This document shows, in pieces, positions 32,436 through 40,698 of a stretch of DNA of 64,000 nt. A program made the translations under genes and the position numbers. The stretch is from contig JAFXSG010000008.1 of NCBI GenBank assembly GCA_017525875.1, positions 60,890 to 124,889 on the forward strand, given 5' to 3'. Under the pieces are notes generated by a model. That model was given only the letters and a program-made list of their open reading frames with translations, was not told the origin of the DNA and made no database searches. Positions within the stretch are counted from its first letter, which is position 1; every line of letters starts with the position of its first letter. This stretch comes from Clostridia bacterium (GTDB lineage Bacteria; Bacillota; Clostridia; Christensenellales; CAG-138).

Positions 32436-33961
32436 ACCGCAGTGCCGGGGTCTCGCCTGCGCTTTCGCATGAGCGGGAGCCTTATCCTCAGCATTCGCCC
32501 TGCGGCGTTCCGCTCCGTCCGCTCAAGCCCCGCGCTCATTTTTATCAGTACCTCCGCGGCCCTTTTTCCCTCCGCCGCAGCAATCGGAAGCCCTCCCGGC
32601 GGACGGAGCCACTGCGTTGCGAGCACGGCGTTCCCGAGCCCCGTTTTACAGCTTACGCCGCGCGGGATCACGCGGGAAGAGAAGGCGAAGCTCATGTACG
32701 AGCCGATGCGGGAGCCCGTGAATCGGCGGTAGGTGGCCGGCGTCCACACGTCGATGCAGTGCAGTTTGCCCGAAAGCTCCGGCAGTTCCCGCTCCGCAGC
32801 CTCGGCCATCGCGGCCGCAAGCGCCAGTTTTTCCGATTCGTAGGCGGCTTTGTCCCCGCGCAGTTCGATGAAACGCAGGGCGGTCCGTTCATCGCAGAAG
32901 GCCATGCCGCAGAGCAGGCTCTGCCCCTTCGGAGCGGAATTTGCAAGATAGGAATACTCCCGCAGCGCAAGGTGCTTTGAGCCGAGCCTTTGTGTGGCCC
33001 CGGCAGGCAGGTCGGTGATCAGGTCGCCCGTGAAAGGCAGTTTTTCCACTTCGGCGAGGAAGGCGCAATGCAGGCTCGAGAAGCGCATCAGGCGGTTGTT
33101 TTTATACAGCGCGGCAAGCTTTTTCGGCATCGGGATATCGAGGATGCTCCCGAAAACCGACGCCGGGTCCTGTGCGAAAACGAACGCGTCCGCGCGAAGG
33201 ATGCTGCCGTCCTCAAACGAAACGGCCGTGAGCCTTCTCCCCTTTCGCTGCGTGCCGATCGCCTTTTTGTTGAGCAGCAGACTCCCGCCGAGCCCCGTGA
33301 AGCGTTCCGCCATCCTGCCTGCCGCCGCGATCGAACCGCCCGCAGGTATGCCCGCGTTTTTTGCGCAGAAATCAGCGAAAACGAAGATCAGCCCGAGCGC
33401 GCCGAAGCGCTCCGTCAGGAACGACGAAATGAATTTTCGGATAAGGGGCGAGCGGAACCGCGCGGCCAGTTCGCCGGTCGTCATGCGATAGTACCGAACG
33501 AGCGAAGCCGCGCCGGCGGCCTTTTGGGCGGAGGTAAGCCCGTTTTCGGTCCCCGTACCGCCAAAAGCCTGCACCGTGCGGACGGCGCGCATCAATCGGC
33601 GGATCTCCGGTCCGTCCTCCGGTGAAACGGCGAGCAGTTCACGCTCGGTCCTTTCCGTATCCGAATAGAGCGAGAGCGAACGCCCGCCAAGATCTACCGT
33701 GTACAGGCTTTCGCCGTAATACACCGGAACGCCGCCGAGCACGCCGAGCGTTTCCCACATGGCATGGTTTTTGCTGCGCGGGTCCGTACCGCAGAGCCAA
33801 TGGATGCAGTTGTCGACCGTGCAGCCGGCGCGCCGCCAGCCTGTCAGATTGCCGCCAGCCGCGCTGTGCTGTTCCGCGACAGTGACCTCGTGCCCCGCGA
33901 GCAGAAGATATATGCCCGCGGAAAGGCCGGAAACGCCCCCGCCTATGATAAGGATCTTCAT
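32432..33961 (-). CDS. FAD-dependent oxidoreductase, phytoene-desaturase-like
   Basis: This 509-residue protein starts with the dinucleotide-binding motif KILIIGGGVSGLSAGIYLLL and an acidic residue at the end of the second strand (EVTVAEQH). A substrate segment with GCTVDNCIHWLCGTDP follows, and the C-terminal FAD contact region near residue 460 reads GLGNAVLATQWLRPPGGLP. This is the CrtI/phytoene-dehydrogenase-related layout seen in many anaerobes for unassigned desaturases or isomerases. No carotenoid genes are nearby, so a carotenoid role is not suggested. Its ATG at 33961 opens a minus-strand gene divergent from the zinc-ribbon operon. Confidence 0.88.
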   Translation of the reverse strand: MKILIIGGGVSGLSAGIYLLLAGHEVTVAEQHSAAGGNLTGWRRAGCTVDNCIHWLCGTDPRSKNHAMWETLGVLGGVPVYYGESLYTVDLGGRSLSLYSDTERTERELLAVSPEDGPEIRRLMRAVRTVQAFGGTGTENGLTSAQKAAGAASLVRYYRMTTGELAARFRSPLIRKFISSFLTERFGALGLIFVFADFCAKNAGIPAGGSIAAAGRMAERFTGLGGSLLLNKKAIGTQRKGRRLTAVSFEDGSILRADAFVFAQDPASVFGSILDIPMPKKLAALYKNNRLMRFSSLHCAFLAEVEKLPFTGDLITDLPAGATQRLGSKHLALREYSYLANSAPKGQSLLCGMAFCDERTALRFIELRGDKAAYESEKLALAAAMAEAAERELPELSGKLHCIDVWTPATYRRFTGSRIGSYMSFAFSSRVIPRGVSCKTGLGNAVLATQWLRPPGGLPIAAAEGKRAAEVLIKMSAGLERTERNAAGRMLRIRLPLMRKRRRDPGTAV

Positions 33962-34046
33962 GATGAGTTGACCTCCGTTTTTGTTCCTATTCTTTCCAAT
34001 AGGTACGGAAAGCTATACATCGGTCTCCCGCGGCTTTCGTTTCAGG

Positions 34047-34075
34047 TTGAATTATGCTTTTTTCTATGGTAGAAT
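34047..34075 (+). promoter_or_regulatory. Promoter for the zinc-ribbon/aldo-keto reductase operon
   Basis: TTGAAT at 34047-34052, a 17-bp spacer, TAGAAT at 34070-34075, about 25 bases ahead of the GGAGG of the first gene. Confidence 0.7.
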
Positions 34076-34108
34076 ATACTTTGATCTGATACTTTTGGAG
34101 GTTTGAAA

Positions 34109-34339
34109 ATGAAATGTCCCTATTGCGGAAGTGAAAATATCGAGCAAGGTATCGCCTGGGGAAAGACCGTCGACACCGGCTGCGTCGGCCTCAAGTACAC
34201 TCGCGGCACGCTCTGGACCGGCATCGCGCAGGTGTATTCCGACCTGTGCCTGGACTGCAGGGCGATCGTGAAGACCTACATCAAAGAGGACGTGAACAAG
34301 GACTGGAGCCACGAGGCGGGTTCACGCTATACAAGATAA
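34109..34339 (+). CDS. Small zinc-ribbon protein
   Basis: This 76-residue protein opens with MKCPYCGSENIEQG and has a second pair CLDCRA near residue 49, together a four-cysteine zinc ribbon. The middle contains a Trp/Thr-rich stretch. The ATG at 34109 sits seven bases after GGAGG; a TTG two codons earlier is too close to the ribosome site. The stop directly abuts the ATG of the DUF1905 gene, so the two are co-translated. The role is unknown; nucleic-acid or protein binding is typical for such ribbons. Confidence 0.8.
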   Translation: MKCPYCGSENIEQGIAWGKTVDTGCVGLKYTRGTLWTGIAQVYSDLCLDCRAIVKTYIKEDVNKDWSHEAGSRYTR

Positions 34340-34621
34340 ATGAAGGAATACCGCTTCAGCGCCGTTCTTGAACAGAACGGGGATATGGATGCCGCGTACG
34401 TCGTTTTTCCTTTTGATATCCGGACGGAATTCGGCAAGGGGCGGGTCCGTGTGCACGCGGAGTTTGACGGCGCGCCGTACGACGGCAGCATCGTCAACAT
34501 GGGCGTTCGGGACGCATACGGCGATATCCGCTATATTATCGGCGTTACGAAAGCGATCCGCAAGGCGATCGGCAAGACCTTCGGCGATATTATCGACGTT
34601 GTCATCACGGAGAGGCAATAA
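34340..34621 (+). CDS. DUF1905 family protein
   Basis: This 93-residue protein matches the DUF1905 pattern: MDAAYVVFPFDI, EFGKGRVRVHAEFDG, PYDGSIVNMG, then IIGVTKAIRKAIGKTFGD. The family is small beta-barrel-like and uncharacterised; it is often fused or adjacent to YdeI-like OmpD-associated domains elsewhere. Here it directly follows the zinc-ribbon gene without a gap and precedes the aldo/keto reductase by 35 bases. Function unknown. Confidence 0.88.
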   Translation: MKEYRFSAVLEQNGDMDAAYVVFPFDIRTEFGKGRVRVHAEFDGAPYDGSIVNMGVRDAYGDIRYIIGVTKAIRKAIGKTFGDIIDVVITERQ

Positions 34622-34656
34622 CACTGTATTAAATTATCACAAGGAGTGATTTATCT

Positions 34657-35760
34657 ATGAAGACTAAACTATTTTGCGGCGAGCGGATCTCATGCCTCGG
34701 CATGGGCAACATGCGTCTTCCCGTTCGGGAGGACGGCGGCATCGACTTTGACCGTGCGGCGGAGATCATCGATCTTCTCTACCGGGGCGGCGTGAACTAT
34801 TTTGACACCGCATACGTCTACCACAAGGGCGAGTCGGAGTCATTCCTCGGCAAGTGCATGAAGAAGTATCCGAGGGACAGCTTCCGCCTTGCGACCAAGT
34901 ACCCCGTGTTCGACGGCAAGGCTCCCGCAGAGGTTTTTGAGGAGCAGCTCCGCCGCCTCGACACCGACTACGTTGATTTCTATCTGCTTCACGCCGTGGG
35001 CGACAGCAATGCCGACAAGTACCTGACAGGCGGTGCGCTCGAATACTTCAAAGAGCAGAAGAGGCTGGGCAGGATACGCCGCCTCGGCTTCTCCTTCCAC
35101 GGCTCGCTCGACTGCCTGCGCCGCTTCATCGCCGCGAACGACTGGGATTTCACCCAGATCCAGCTCAATTACATGGACTGGACGCTGCAAAACGGCAAGG
35201 AGCAGTATGAGATCATAACCGAAGCCGGCATTCCCGTCGTGGTCATGGAACCCGTGCGCGGCGGCCGGCTTGCGAAGCTGACCGAGGAGACCGAGGCGGA
35301 GCTTCGCGCCGTTCATCCCGATTGGAGCATCCCCTCCTGGGCGTTCCGTTTCCTGCTCCGGCTCGACAACGTTCACGTTGTTCTGAGCGGTATGAGCACC
35401 CTCGAGCAGGCGGCGGATAATCTCGAGACCTTCTCCTCCGGAGACGCGCTTTCCGACGATGATACCGCGCTGCTGCTTGACGTTTGCGAGCGCTATAAAA
35501 AGCAGGTCTCCGTGCCGTGCACGGGCTGCCGCTACTGCGTGGACGACTGCCCGATGAGCATCCCGATCCCGGACATGATGGAGCTTTACAACAAGTTCAA
35601 GCTGAACGGGCGTTCCACGCTTCGCGCGATGGACAAGTTCGAACACAACGCAGCGGAGTGCATCGGCTGCGGCGCCTGCGCCGCGCTCTGCCCCCAGCAT
35701 ATCGACATTCCCTCGGTCATGAGTGAGCTTGCGGAAGGCCGCAGACAGCTTGACGACTGA
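34657..35760 (+). CDS. Aldo/keto reductase with C-terminal 2[4Fe-4S] ferredoxin domain
   Basis: This 367-residue protein has an AKR barrel (about 1-270) with FDTAYVYHKGESE near residue 48 (catalytic Asp and Tyr), the Lys of ATKYPVF near 78 and the His of LLHAVGD near 111. A ferredoxin-like extension follows, with CTGCRYCVDDCP near 287 and CIGCGACAALCP near 335. This fused class is common in anaerobes and probably exchanges electrons between NAD(P)H and ferredoxin or reduces small carbonyls; the substrate is unknown. It has a normal AAGGAG before the ATG. The ECF S component gene follows after 40 bases. Confidence 0.93.
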   Translation: MKTKLFCGERISCLGMGNMRLPVREDGGIDFDRAAEIIDLLYRGGVNYFDTAYVYHKGESESFLGKCMKKYPRDSFRLATKYPVFDGKAPAEVFEEQLRRLDTDYVDFYLLHAVGDSNADKYLTGGALEYFKEQKRLGRIRRLGFSFHGSLDCLRRFIAANDWDFTQIQLNYMDWTLQNGKEQYEIITEAGIPVVVMEPVRGGRLAKLTEETEAELRAVHPDWSIPSWAFRFLLRLDNVHVVLSGMSTLEQAADNLETFSSGDALSDDDTALLLDVCERYKKQVSVPCTGCRYCVDDCPMSIPIPDMMELYNKFKLNGRSTLRAMDKFEHNAAECIGCGACAALCPQHIDIPSVMSELAEGRRQLDD

Positions 35761-35800
35761 CGCCTTGAACCGATACAGATAGCCAAAGGGAGTAAGTCAA

Positions 35801-36343
35801 ATGCGAAACAAATGGATCCGCAGCCTCGTGCTTTCCTCAATGTTCTTTGCGCTTGGACTCGTGCTGCCGTTCGTTACGGGACAGATCCCGCAGGTCGGTC
35901 AGATGCTGCTGCCAATGCACCTGCCCGTCTTTCTCTGCTCGCTGATCTGCGGCTGGCAGTTCGGCCTGCCGGTGGGGCTGCTGCTGCCGGTCGTGCGGAG
36001 CATGCTTTTCGTCATGCCGCCGTTCTTCCCCAACGCGGTCGCGATGAGCGCGGAGCTTGCGGCCTACGGCTTTTTTGCCGGCTTCTTCTATAAGCTTTTC
36101 CTGAAGATGGGCTGGAAAAAGCTGGTCGCCTTGCTCGTCTCGCTGATCCTGGCGATGATCCTCGGCAGGCTCGTTTGGGGCGGAGTGATGTGGCTGATTA
36201 TGAACGTCAACGGCAAAGGCTTTACTATTGAGCAGTTCCTCGCCGGCGCCGTCCTCAACGCGATCCCCGGCATCATCATACAGATCGTGCTCGTGCCGAC
36301 GATCATGATGACGCTCGACCGTCAAAACAACATCCTCTCATAG
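35801..36343 (+). CDS. ECF transporter S component, substrate unknown
   Basis: This is a 180-residue protein with six predicted membrane helices. The N-terminal segment SLVLSSMFFALGLVLPFVTG and the loop LPMHLPVFLCSLICGWQFG are typical of S components of energy-coupling-factor vitamin transporters. It would deliver a vitamin-like compound to a shared EcfAAT module encoded elsewhere; none is in the window. The next gene, 21 bases downstream, is a small-molecule P-loop kinase, which suggests that the imported compound is phosphorylated. It uses TAG as its stop. The specificity group cannot be decided. Confidence 0.85.
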   Translation: MRNKWIRSLVLSSMFFALGLVLPFVTGQIPQVGQMLLPMHLPVFLCSLICGWQFGLPVGLLLPVVRSMLFVMPPFFPNAVAMSAELAAYGFFAGFFYKLFLKMGWKKLVALLVSLILAMILGRLVWGGVMWLIMNVNGKGFTIEQFLAGAVLNAIPGIIIQIVLVPTIMMTLDRQNNILS

Positions 36344-36364
36344 TCCGACCGAAGGAAAGCTGAA

Positions 36365-36997
36365 ATGGCTTCTTACAAAAAGACCGAGCAGAATACCGAT
36401 TCCATCATCCGCGAGCTGGAAAACCGCTTTCTGGCTCGCTTTTCCGACGGAAAAGCCGCTTTCCCCGCTCCGCTCCTGATCGCGATCGACGGGCGTTGCG
36501 CCTCCGGCAAGACTACGCTCGCGCGGGAGCTCGGGACCGAGCTTGAGCGGCGGTCCCGCTCATCCGTCGCCATCTTCCATATGGATGATTTCTATCTCCG
36601 CCCGGAGCAGCGCACGAAGGAGCGCTATGCGGAGCCCGGCGGGAACGTGGACCGCGAGCGTTTTCTTTCCGAAGTGCTCCTGCCGCTCTCCCGCGGTGAG
36701 GCGTTTGCCTACCGGCCTCTGATCTGCCCGGCGATGGAGCTCGGAGCTCCGGTGTGTGTTGAAAGGCCCGATATCGCGATCGTGGAGGGCAGTTACAGCC
36801 AGCATCCCGATCTTCGCGGGTATATGGATCTCACCGTGTTTTTGACCCTTCCGCCCGCCGTGCAGCGAAAACGCATCCTCGCGCGCAACGGCGTGGAGAA
36901 GCTCGCCGTGTTCATCGAGCGCTGGATCCCGCTTGAGGAGAAATATTTCAGCTCGCTCGGCGTTGAAAAAGCCGCCGATATCGTGCTCGGCGGCTGA
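36365..36997 (+). CDS. Uridine-kinase-like P-loop kinase
   Basis: This 210-residue cytosolic kinase has Walker A DGRCASGKTTLA near residue 44, the acceptor-binding motif FHMDDFYLRPEQR near 74 and a lid-type arginine stretch QRKRILARNGVEK near 160. This is the uridine/nicotinamide-riboside/phosphoribulokinase-like fold. Co-directional and close behind an ECF S component, it may trap an imported nucleoside-like vitamin by phosphorylation (inference). It ends at a bidirectional terminator facing rnfB. Confidence 0.85.
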   Translation: MASYKKTEQNTDSIIRELENRFLARFSDGKAAFPAPLLIAIDGRCASGKTTLARELGTELERRSRSSVAIFHMDDFYLRPEQRTKERYAEPGGNVDRERFLSEVLLPLSRGEAFAYRPLICPAMELGAPVCVERPDIAIVEGSYSQHPDLRGYMDLTVFLTLPPAVQRKRILARNGVEKLAVFIERWIPLEEKYFSSLGVEKAADIVLGG

Positions 36998-37021
36998 TCA
37001 ACAAGCTATATTTTGCAAGCA

Positions 37022-37053
37022 AAAACGCAGGCCGTGGAAACGGCCTGCGTTTT
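37022..37053. terminator. Bidirectional terminator between the kinase gene and rnfB
   Basis: AAAACGCAGGCCGT (37022-37035) pairs with ACGGCCTGCGTTTT (37040-37053) around GGAA; each strand ends in a short U-run. Confidence 0.85.
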
Positions 37054-37066
37054 GTTCGTCAAGCGG

Positions 37067-37867
37067 TTATTGCAGTGTCACGATGCAGCCCATCGGGCAG
37101 ACCTTGGTGCATTCCATGCAGCCAACGCATTTTTCCTGATCCACAACGCAGTGCTTGCCCACGAGCGAGATAGCGCCCTGGGGGCAGGTCTTCGCACAGC
37201 GCTGGCAGCCGATGCATGCGTTCTTGCAGTTGTCCTTGGCTTCCTTGCCCATGTCGTCGTTGCGGCAGAGGATGGCGACCTTCGCCGTCCTCGGGACAAG
37301 CTGGATGGCGCCTCTCGGGCACTGCTTTGCGCACGCGCCGCAGCCGGTGCACTTGGACCTGTCGAACTGCGGCAGACCGTTCTTGCCGATGGTGATCGCG
37401 CCGAACTTACAGTCGCGCACGCAGTCGCCCATGCCGAGGCAGGCAAAGGTGCACATCTTGGGGCCGCCGGCAAGGCCGTTTGCGATGCGGCAGCTCTTTG
37501 CGCCGGTGTACTCATAGCGCACGGCGGCGGCTTCGCAGTCGCCCGCGCAGAGCAGCTGAGCCATCATCGGGGTCTTTTCCTCGGCTTCGACGCCGAGCAG
37601 CTCCGAAATGCGCTTGAGCTTGTCGCCCTTCGACGCGGGACAGGAGTTGGGTGCGGCGTCGCCGCGGACGATCGCTTCCGCAAGAGCGGAGCAGCCCGCA
37701 TAGCCGCACGCGCCGCAGTTCGCGCCGCCGAGACATTCGGCGATCGCGGGAACGCGGCTGTCGATCTCGACCGCGAATTTCTTATCCGCAATGCCGAGGA
37801 TGATGGCGAAGATGATCGCAAGGCCGCCCATGATGGCGCCGGCGATGATGATTGCAGTCCAGTTCAT
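37067..37867 (-). CDS. rnfB: Rnf complex subunit B (iron-sulfur protein)
   Basis: This is the electron-input subunit of the ferredoxin:NAD+ oxidoreductase at the inner face of the membrane. It has 266 residues: an N-terminal membrane helix (about 3-25), then the four-cysteine motif NCGACGYAGC near residue 50. A Cys-rich region follows (KMCTFACLGMGDCVRDC near 137), with classical ferredoxin sites CTGCGACAKQCP, CIGCQRCAKTCP and CVGCMECTKVCP. It is the last gene of rnfCDGEAB, 12 bases after rnfA. Identity is firm. Confidence 0.95.
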   Translation of the reverse strand: MNWTAIIIAGAIMGGLAIIFAIILGIADKKFAVEIDSRVPAIAECLGGANCGACGYAGCSALAEAIVRGDAAPNSCPASKGDKLKRISELLGVEAEEKTPMMAQLLCAGDCEAAAVRYEYTGAKSCRIANGLAGGPKMCTFACLGMGDCVRDCKFGAITIGKNGLPQFDRSKCTGCGACAKQCPRGAIQLVPRTAKVAILCRNDDMGKEAKDNCKNACIGCQRCAKTCPQGAISLVGKHCVVDQEKCVGCMECTKVCPMGCIVTLQ

Positions 37868-37879
37868 AAAACCCTCCTA

Positions 37880-38467
37880 TCAGCTGCCGATGCCCGAGAA
37901 GCCCAGGAACGCGATGCTCATGAGACCGGCGATGATCAGCGAGCTTGAAAAGCCCTTGAGAGAATCCGGCATTTTGGAGAACTCCAGCCTCTCGCGAACG
38001 CCCGCCATGAGCACGATCGCAAGGGTGAAGCCGAGCGCTCCGAACACACCGTTGCAGACTGCGAAGAGCAGGTTGTAGTTTTCGGTGATGTTGATGAGCG
38101 TGACGCCGAGAACAGCGCAGTTGGTGGTGATCAGCGGCAGATAGATGCCGAGACCGCGGTACAGGCTGGGGCTGGATTTCTTGAGGAACATCTCCACGAA
38201 CTGAACGAGGCTTGCGATGACGAGGATGAACGCCATCGTCTGCAGGTACTCAAGGTGGAGAGGAACGAGGATGAAGTTATAGACGAGCCAGGTGAAGAGC
38301 GAGGCGAGGCCCATAACGAAGGTGACCGCCATGCCCATGCCGGCTGCCGTTTCGACCTTGTTGGAAACGCCGAGGAACGGGCAGCAGCCGAGGAAGCGTG
38401 AGAAGATGAAGTTGTTTGAAAGGATGCTCGTGACGAGGAGCACCATCAGCTTTGCAAATCCGTTCAT
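37880..38467 (-). CDS. rnfA: Rnf complex subunit A
   Basis: This 195-residue integral membrane subunit has six hydrophobic helices. The N-terminal LVTSILSNNFIFSRFLGCCPFLGVS and the mid segment LITTNCAVLG contain the conserved cysteines that hold the intramembrane iron-sulfur cluster shared with RnfE. Its ATG overlaps the rnfE stop (TAATG), so A and E are translated as a pair. With the other subunits it couples reduced ferredoxin oxidation to Na+ or H+ export. Confidence 0.95.
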   Translation of the reverse strand: MNGFAKLMVLLVTSILSNNFIFSRFLGCCPFLGVSNKVETAAGMGMAVTFVMGLASLFTWLVYNFILVPLHLEYLQTMAFILVIASLVQFVEMFLKKSSPSLYRGLGIYLPLITTNCAVLGVTLINITENYNLLFAVCNGVFGALGFTLAIVLMAGVRERLEFSKMPDSLKGFSSSLIIAGLMSIAFLGFSGIGS

Positions 38468-39108
38468 TATGCTGCCTCCTCCTGTTCTGCTTCTTCATGC
38501 TCGTCTTCGCATTTATTGCCCTTCCTCGTGATGAAGTTCACAAAGCCGAGCATCAAGCCGAATACGATGAAGCCGCCGGGCGCGAGCGCCGCGATCAGCA
38601 TGGGCTCGAAGCCTGCGCCGAAGAGCCTTGCGCCGAAGATGGTGCCGTTGCCGACGATCTCGCGGATAGCGCCTATGCAGGTGATCGCCACGGTGAAGCC
38701 GAGGCCCATGCCGAGGCCGTCCAGCGCGGAGTAGAACACGCTGTTCTTGGACGCGAACGCCTCAGCCCTCGCGAGGATGATGCAGTTGACGACTATCAGC
38801 GGGATGAAGATGCCGAGCGACTCGTAGAGCGCCGGCAGGAACGCGTTCATAAGCAGCTGCACGGAGGTAACGAACATGCAGATGATGACGATGAACGCCG
38901 GGATGCGGACCTTGTCCGGGATGAACTTCCTGAGGAGGGAAATAACTATGTTGCTTCCGATCAGAACGAAGGTGGCCGCAAGACCCATGCCGATGCCGTT
39001 CATTGCCTGGGTGGTGATGGCGATGGTCGGGCAGGTGCCGAGCACAAGGCGGAAGGTCGGGTTTTCGTTCAGAAGACCGTTAGTAAAAACTTTTCCTGCT
39101 TTACCCAT
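38467..39108 (-). CDS. rnfE: Rnf complex subunit E
   Basis: This 213-residue membrane subunit is homologous to RnfA in inverted topology. It contains NPTFRLVLGTCPTIAITTQA near the start and LIVVNCIILARAEAFASKN near residue 115, where the conserved cysteines and acidic residue lie. The C-terminal tail is very acidic and ends in EEAEQEEAA, beyond the usual family end. The start and stop overlap with rnfG and rnfA by one base each. Confidence 0.95.
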   Translation of the reverse strand: MGKAGKVFTNGLLNENPTFRLVLGTCPTIAITTQAMNGIGMGLAATFVLIGSNIVISLLRKFIPDKVRIPAFIVIICMFVTSVQLLMNAFLPALYESLGIFIPLIVVNCIILARAEAFASKNSVFYSALDGLGMGLGFTVAITCIGAIREIVGNGTIFGARLFGAGFEPMLIAALAPGGFIVFGLMLGFVNFITRKGNKCEDEHEEAEQEEAA

Positions 39109-39734
39109 TAGTTTTCGCCTCCTTTAACGAGATTGTACAGCTCCCGGCAGACGCTGTTGAACGCGTTTATGACCGCCGTGGAGGAATAGGTCGCGCCGCT
39201 GACGGCGTCGGGTTCGGCGCCGCCTTCGGAAGCTTCCCGAATGACGCTGAGGGTGCCCTTGGGGATCCTGTAGCCGCCGCCGCCCTCGCTGTAGTTCACC
39301 GTCTCGCCCTTGTATTCAAGGCCGACGAACTGCTGGGCGAACGCGGGATCCTTGGTCTTGGCGCCGAGGCCCGCTGTCTCGGAAAAGTCGGTATTCTGGC
39401 CGACTACGCAGCCGACGACCTTGCCGGCTTTGTCCATGCCGACGACGACCTCGATATCGCCGCCGTAACCGTATTCGCGGGAGGACGCGACGTAGCCGAG
39501 CACGTTGCCGCTTTCATCGAGGGCCGAATAGAAGCCGTGGACCTTTTCGGTGTCCTTACGGAGCTCTTCGAACTTCGCCGCGCCGGGGAACGCCGCGCTG
39601 CGCGCTTCGTTGGCAGCCTCGACCTCGAGCGCCGCGATGCGGTCCTTGGTGACCTGGTTCACGAGGCCGAGCACGAGACCGGCGATGAGGCAGATCAGGA
39701 GCAGTTTCCAAACGAGTGTCAAAGTGTTACGCAA
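39108..39734 (-). CDS. rnfG: Rnf complex subunit G (covalent FMN)
   Basis: This 208-residue protein has one N-terminal membrane helix (about 8-27) and an outside FMN domain. The flavinylation motif SGATYSST lies near residue 177, with the threonine that carries FMN by phosphoester bond. The central segment GLGAKTKDPAFAQQF near 122 is typical. It overlaps rnfD by eight bases upstream and abuts rnfE. The flavin transferase ApbE needed to load FMN is not in the window. Confidence 0.95.
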   Translation of the reverse strand: MRNTLTLVWKLLLICLIAGLVLGLVNQVTKDRIAALEVEAANEARSAAFPGAAKFEELRKDTEKVHGFYSALDESGNVLGYVASSREYGYGGDIEVVVGMDKAGKVVGCVVGQNTDFSETAGLGAKTKDPAFAQQFVGLEYKGETVNYSEGGGGYRIPKGTLSVIREASEGGAEPDAVSGATYSSTAVINAFNSVCRELYNLVKGGEN

Positions 39735-40698
39735 CCTTCGCCACCTCCTTCTTTTCCTTCTGTTCGCCGTAGATCGTGGGCTTGATGTATTTATCGAGCA
39801 GCGGGGTCACGATGTTCATGAACAGGATAGCGTAGGTAACGCCCTCGGGATAGCCCGCGAAGCGGCGGATGACCGCCGTGAGAAGACCGATGCCGAAAGC
39901 GAAGATGATCTGGCCGAGGGCCGTCATCGGGCAGGTGGAGTAGTCGGTCGCCATGAATACGGCGCCGAAGAGGATGCCGCCCGAAAGCACTGAAACGATC
40001 GGGGTGGTGATCCCGCCGCCGTTGAATATCCAGCCGAAGACGCCGGTGGTCAGAACGATGATCACGGGTATGCCCCAGCTGATCACGCGGGTGACGAGCA
40101 GGTAGACGAAGCCGAGCAGGATCGCGATCTTGCAGACCTCGCCGATCGTGCCGGGGATGCGGCCGAGGAACAGGTCGAGGATGCTGTAGCCGCCCTCGCC
40201 CATCGCGCCGGGCGCGAGAGGGGTCGCCGCGGAAACGGAATCGACCTTGCCGAGGAAGTTGGGGCTGACGAACGCCGCGCCGCTCATCCTGCCGGGCCAG
40301 CTCGCGAGGAGCACCGCGCGGGCGGTCAGAGCGGGGTTGAGGAAATTGTCGCCGATGCCGCCGAAGAGCTGCTTTGCGAGCAGGATGGCGACCGCGCTGC
40401 CGATGATGCACATCCACCACGGAGCGGTGACGGGCATCGTGAGGCCGAGCAGCATGCCGGTGACGGCAGCGGAAAGGTCCTTGATCGTGATCGGACGCTT
40501 CATAATGACTTCGAAGAGCCATTCAAAGAACACGCAGGAGACGACGCAGACCGCGACCACGAAAAGGGACAGGAAGCCGAAGAAGCAGACGCCTGCTATA
40601 AGGCACGGCGTGAGCGCGATCAGCACGTTGCGCATGATCGAAGTGGTCGACTCCTTCGTTCTTATATGCGGAGCTGTGGTTACGCTGTAAGCTGTCAT
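39727..40698 (-). CDS. rnfD: Rnf complex subunit D (covalent FMN, membrane)
   Basis: This 323-residue integral membrane subunit has about nine to ten helices. The N-terminal SVTTAPHIRTKESTTSIM is a family hallmark. The FMN-attachment region reads VDSVSAATPLAPG near residue 165, that is S-A-A-T where the textbook motif is S-G-A-T; the acceptor threonine is kept. It starts within the ATGA overlap of rnfC and overlaps rnfG by eight bases. Confidence 0.95.
   Translation of the reverse strand: MTAYSVTTAPHIRTKESTTSIMRNVLIALTPCLIAGVCFFGFLSLFVVAVCVVSCVFFEWLFEVIMKRPITIKDLSAAVTGMLLGLTMPVTAPWWMCIIGSAVAILLAKQLFGGIGDNFLNPALTARAVLLASWPGRMSGAAFVSPNFLGKVDSVSAATPLAPGAMGEGGYSILDLFLGRIPGTIGEVCKIAILLGFVYLLVTRVISWGIPVIIVLTTGVFGWIFNGGGITTPIVSVLSGGILFGAVFMATDYSTCPMTALGQIIFAFGIGLLTAVIRRFAGYPEGVTYAILFMNIVTPLLDKYIKPTIYGEQKEKKEVAKVA

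Noticed and set aside
37013-37948. 311-codon plus-strand frame over rnfB
   Set aside because: It runs opposite the ferredoxin motifs of rnfB and starts inside a terminator.
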